Below, piece by piece: positions 62,100 through 64,000 of a stretch of 64,000 nucleotides of DNA. Below the pieces are notes generated by a model, which searched no databases, had not been told where the DNA came from, and saw nothing but the letters and a program-made list of their open reading frames with translations. The DNA lies in contig OY783205.1 of assembly GCA_963678705.1 (NCBI GenBank), positions 12,214,001 through 12,278,000 of the forward strand. The letters run 5' to 3'. Positions within the stretch are counted from its first letter, which is position 1. Each line of letters starts with the position of its first letter. The stretch is from Panorpa germanica. Its lineage: Eukaryota; Arthropoda; Insecta; Mecoptera; Panorpidae. The translations under genes were made by a program, and so were the position numbers.

Positions 62100-62530
62100 T
62101 CCAACGGTTTAGTCTTGCCAATTTGTTTTCAGATTGTGGTAATTTTAAGGTCTCCATGGATGTCGTCATTGCGGATATACCAAGGTGCTTCAACTATTCC
62201 TCGCGGAACTTTATTTTGGAAGGTTTGGATACTTTTAATACTGGATTTCTTATGCAGTCCCAAAGTTGCAGTACATACATTCATGCCGGCTCTAGCACTT
62301 GCTTGAATGTGACCAGTTTATTTTGTTTGTTCATTTTAGAGCGTCGCTGAAGTAGCTGGAACATTTTCATGTTTGTTGTGTCCAGTCTTTCTTTTTTATT
62401 TTTGATGTGGGTTTTCCATCTTAGATTAACTTCGCTTCATTGGCATGTTAAATTGTTTTTGAATTTATTAGTGTTGCTTATTAGTATAGCTGTCTCTTAG
62501 TTTTTTGGTTTGTAAAATTTATGTGGGTTG
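62100..62530 (-). pseudogene. jockey-type LINE C-terminal fragment
   Basis: The - strand reads LRWKTHIKNKKERLDTTNMK, then QRRSKMNKQNKLVTFKQVLE, YVLQLWDCIRNPVLKVSK and ISAMTTSMETLKLP. These correspond to the conserved jockey stretches around LTWKTHI, NKLLLYKSVLKP and YGIQLWG. It contains stops. Confidence 0.75.
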
Positions 62531-62539
62531 ACTTTTTTT

Positions 62540-64000
62540 AAATTAATTAACTATTTTACAAGCTTGTAATTACAAGCTTGTGGTATATCTCTTGTGTAGA
62601 GCACGGACAGAGAACAAATAATATTGACAATAATAATAAGAACTTATTAACTGAGTATTAATTTATAATGCTTCTTCCAGTTATATCTATAGTAAATTTA
62701 AGAGAAACAGTATTTTTATTATTATTTATTATCTAAATCAGAGAATGGAAACCAGCCGCCGTTTTTTTCTTTCTTTTTTGTTACCTTATCATATATTTTA
62801 TGCTCGTGGTTCTCTTCACCTATACAGTATAGTAAGTCGTTGTCAGAAATCTTTTGTGTAGCATATAGCTATTTTATATATTGACTTCAGTAATAAATAA
62901 GAACCCATCTCGATACCATAAAAATTGCCAACAAAAAAGGAGGTATTCCTAATATCAGAAATAGCCAAACGTCAAAAAAATTACAAAAAATATATAGTGA
63001 AATAAGAATATTGAGTGATCCAATAAATAGTGTCGTTTATCAACTTCATTCTAAATTACACATTCTACATTGATTTTGCAAACTTTAATTACAATTGTTT
63101 TTTGCGAATATAGTGTAAATTGAAGGTATAACTTGCAATACTGAAACTATGTAATACGGTCTAGAAACAATATAGCTGTAATGTTTGCAAGTAATAATTA
63201 TAAAACTTAAATCAAATAATAATAAGTAAAATAATAAGAATCCTGTCTTGAAAAGTTTTCTGTGAATTATTCATATTTAATAGGGAAACAAATGAGTTCG
63301 CTGATATTCATTGATATTATATCTGTAGTTGAACTGGAATGCTGAGTCTTAACAATGTCATGTTGTTTCAAAACAAAATGAATAAAACAAATACTTGTAT
63401 AAATAAAATATAAGTAATTGAATTCTGAGTCCTGTATATTTCTTGTTTGTTTGTTCTATTATATAAAATATAATCCATTATATATTAAGACAATCTTCGT
63501 TAGACGCCTTAGAATGATGGAAATAATAATCCTCTGGCAGGCTGTCACTCTATATTATATTGATTTCCTGCGACCCAGAATTCGCTTCCGTTCATATTGG
63601 ACCAGATAGAAGTGTACTACACTGAATGGTCGATCGAAAGGAACACTACGAAAATGATTTCACACAATATATGATACAAGGAAATTGTTGGTATTATATT
63701 CAAAGTACTAAATATAATTTATTCCATAATAATCTTTCAATATGCAGCAGCAGCGTGTTAGGTCAATATTATTTATAAGTGAAATTTCAAGAAACACGTT
63801 TGGAAAAATTGTCCTTAATGTGAAAAACCGTAGAACGAAACATTTATTTTCATACAAATTTTATAGAATCCGTTCCATTTTCATAGCATTATTTAAAAAA
63901 TTATTTAAATATTAGCCGAAAAAAGATATTATTCATTAAATAATAATATGTATGTATATTTATTTATCAAACAAAACAAGATATAATACATATTAATCAA
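62540..64000. other. Right edge of window, no gene seen
   Basis: AT-rich; no kinesin exon or clear repeat found. The kinesin N-terminus is expected further right. Confidence 0.55.

Overview
The window is AT-rich insect nuclear DNA with spliced genes, large repeat-filled introns and many decayed transposons. Several repeat fragments carry a LINE tail with the signature ERIQERYIKWMLGLDR and an RxCRMCG finger. I associate that tail with ant and wasp genomes, so a hymenopteran is my best guess, but the sequence does not prove the order.

The left half (about 1.1-33.3 kb, + strand) holds a tandem array of three related genes, called A, B and C here, that encode secreted proteins of a type I do not recognise as named. 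All three share one core promoter layout (TATAAATA, then ACAGAC starting exactly 30 nt downstream, then ATG 41-42 nt later). Each has a signal peptide, an N-glycosylation motif just behind it, an aligned furin-type site (REKR, RTKR, RHKR), a conserved module (YHTKF...KYNKSE.VYYG) and a fast-changing repetitive segment in exon 2. A and C then carry a single von Willebrand factor C-type (SVWC, Vago-like) cysteine domain split over exons 3 and 4, and end in a His-rich tail. B has lost the SVWC domain but keeps the tail, fused onto its repeat exon. The repetitive segment is Thr-His-Pro in A, an 8-residue HHPEEI unit in B, and Thr/Pro mucin-like in C. All splice sites and phases agree across the genes (A 552 aa, B 386 aa, C 346 aa).

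The right half (35.8-60.6 kb, - strand) holds 15 consecutive exons of a kinesin-3 gene of the KIF13/Khc-73 type. They run from the middle of the motor domain through the FHA domain into the central region (946 codons). The first exon(s) lie beyond 64 kb. The last visible exon ends in a good splice donor with no further exon found down to position 1. Either the three secreted-protein genes lie inside one very large kinesin intron on the opposite strand, or the kinesin is truncated or mis-assembled.

The rest is mobile DNA: jockey-type and R1-type LINE remnants, several mariner/IS630-type transposase fragments, a deleted mariner with recognisable ends, a 181-bp hAT MITE with a perfect 8-bp target duplication, a 2.3-kb element with very long inverted repeats, a 1,238-bp recent tandem duplication, and TA microsatellites. 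I saw no rRNA, tRNA or CRISPR array.
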